Positions 63,396-64,000 of a DNA stretch of 64,000 nt are shown in pieces. The stretch is taken from contig NZ_JAOVZU010000001.1 in NCBI RefSeq assembly GCF_025717005.1, positions 487,091 through 551,090 of the forward strand, in the 5' to 3' direction. The position numbers and the translations under genes were made by a program. Positions within the stretch are counted from its first letter, which is position 1, and the number at the start of each line of letters is the position of its first letter. This stretch comes from Actinotalea endophytica (GTDB lineage Bacteria; Actinomycetota; Actinomycetes; Actinomycetales; Cellulomonadaceae). The notes beneath the pieces were generated by a model. The model was given only the letters and a program-made list of their open reading frames with translations. It did not search any database and was not told where the DNA came from.

Positions 63396-64000
63396 TGTTC
63401 GACGAGTCCCTGAGGTCGGCTGCACCGCCCAAGCTCGCGGTGTGGAAGTTCGCGTCCTGCGACGGCTGCCAGCTCAGCCTGCTCAACTGCGAGGAGGAGC
63501 TGCTCGCGGTCGCCGGCGCGGTGTCCATCGCCTACTTCCCGGAGGCGACCCGGGCCCAGGTCGAGGGGCCCTACGACGTGTCCCTCGTCGAGGGGTCGGT
63601 GACCACGCCGGAGGAGATCGAGCGGATCGGCCAGATCCGGGAGATGTCCAAGGTGGTCGTCACGCTCGGCGCCTGCGCGACGGCCGGCGGCATCCAGGCG
63701 TTGCGCAACTTCGCCGACGTGGCCGAGTTCCGGTCCGTGGTCTACGCGCACCCGGAGTACCTGTCCACGCTCGCCCGGTCGACGCCGATCTCGGCGCACG
63801 TGTCGGTCGACTACGAGCTGCGGGGCTGCCCGATCGACAAGGGCCAGCTCGTCGAGCTGCTCGGCGCGCTGGTGGAGCACCGCACGCCGCGGATCTCGAC
63901 GTACAGCGTGTGCGCGGAGTGCAAGCGGCGCGGCAACACCTGCGTCATGGTCGCGCACGGGACACCGTGCCTCGGGCCGGTCACCCAGGCCGGCTGCGGC
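63395..64000 (+). CDS. [NiFe] hydrogenase small (delta) subunit, partial at the window end
   Basis: ATG at 63395 overlaps the gamma stop by one base; 202 codons are visible before the sequence ends. [21 protein letters not shown] is the proximal-cluster CxxC motif of hydrogenase small subunits, followed by [32 protein letters not shown] and the C-terminal cysteine pattern ([11 protein letters not shown]...[12 protein letters not shown]). It channels electrons from the NiFe site. The large alpha subunit should follow just beyond the window. Confidence 0.95.
   Translation, partial: MFDESLRSAAPPKLAVWKFASCDGCQLSLLNCEEELLAVAGAVSIAYFPEATRAQVEGPYDVSLVEGSVTTPEEIERIGQIREMSKVVVTLGACATAGGIQALRNFADVAEFRSVVYAHPEYLSTLARSTPISAHVSVDYELRGCPIDKGQLVELLGALVEHRTPRISTYSVCAECKRRGNTCVMVAHGTPCLGPVTQAGCG

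Overview
The window is 64 kb of very GC-rich DNA with dense, mostly GC-ending codons, short gaps and frequent ATGA/GTGA overlaps. Gene content (a GlnR regulator, a WhiB-family iron-sulfur protein, a PASTA penicillin-binding protein, ClpC, DnaX with a long Pro/Ala linker, a small-type SRP RNA) marks a high-GC Gram-positive actinobacterium. The style and content resemble Cellulomonadaceae, but no marker here fixes the genus. No phage, IS element or CRISPR array is visible.

Layout. 1-7 kb: a surface acyltransferase, small membrane proteins, and a three-gene flavin electron-transfer operon (ferric-reductase-like membrane protein, FMN-binding protein, ApbE). 7-16 kb: SRP RNA, an Lrp/LysE pair, a short repeat cluster, a frameshifted serine hydrolase pseudogene, an ABC exporter flanked by two paralogous MerR regulators, and a secreted beta-helix protein. 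16-27 kb: LacI regulator, dnaX, four accessory genes, recR, a lipoprotein related to subtilisin inhibitors, then aspartokinase and asd for the aspartate amino-acid family. 27-33 kb: AbrB-type permease, a C4-dicarboxylate transporter with an N-formylglutamate-amidohydrolase-like enzyme, Nudix, HdeD and transglutaminase genes, tRNA-Pro(CGG). 33-42 kb: a block also known from mycobacteria and streptomycetes (metallophosphoesterase, class A PBP, WhiB, DUF4177, RidA, Crp, nth, epoxide-hydrolase-like protein) plus NhaA. 42-50 kb: glnR, a 35-residue membrane peptide, nitrobindin-like protein, YgfZ, FUSC protein, two tandem GGDEF proteins, DUF2516 protein, Dtd. 50-61 kb: aldo-keto reductase, macrodomain, HAD phosphatase, thioesterase, YdcF, a TetR/hydrolase pair, clpC, a hydrolase-DUF2087 fusion, a reductase and TrmL. 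61.4-64 kb: start of a cytosolic group 3b-type [NiFe] hydrogenase operon, cut by the window end.

A striking regulatory theme is leaderless initiation: in at least thirteen places a TAnnnT-like -10 box ends exactly 6-7 bases before the start codon, so the transcript should begin at the start codon. Other regulatory signals are a perfect TetR palindrome, MerR-type dyads, a ClgR-like site before clpC, a possible Crp site before crp, and three 12-bp-spaced GGACGGGG repeats before the hydrogenase genes.

All functions are read from motifs and gene order by eye; no database search was possible.
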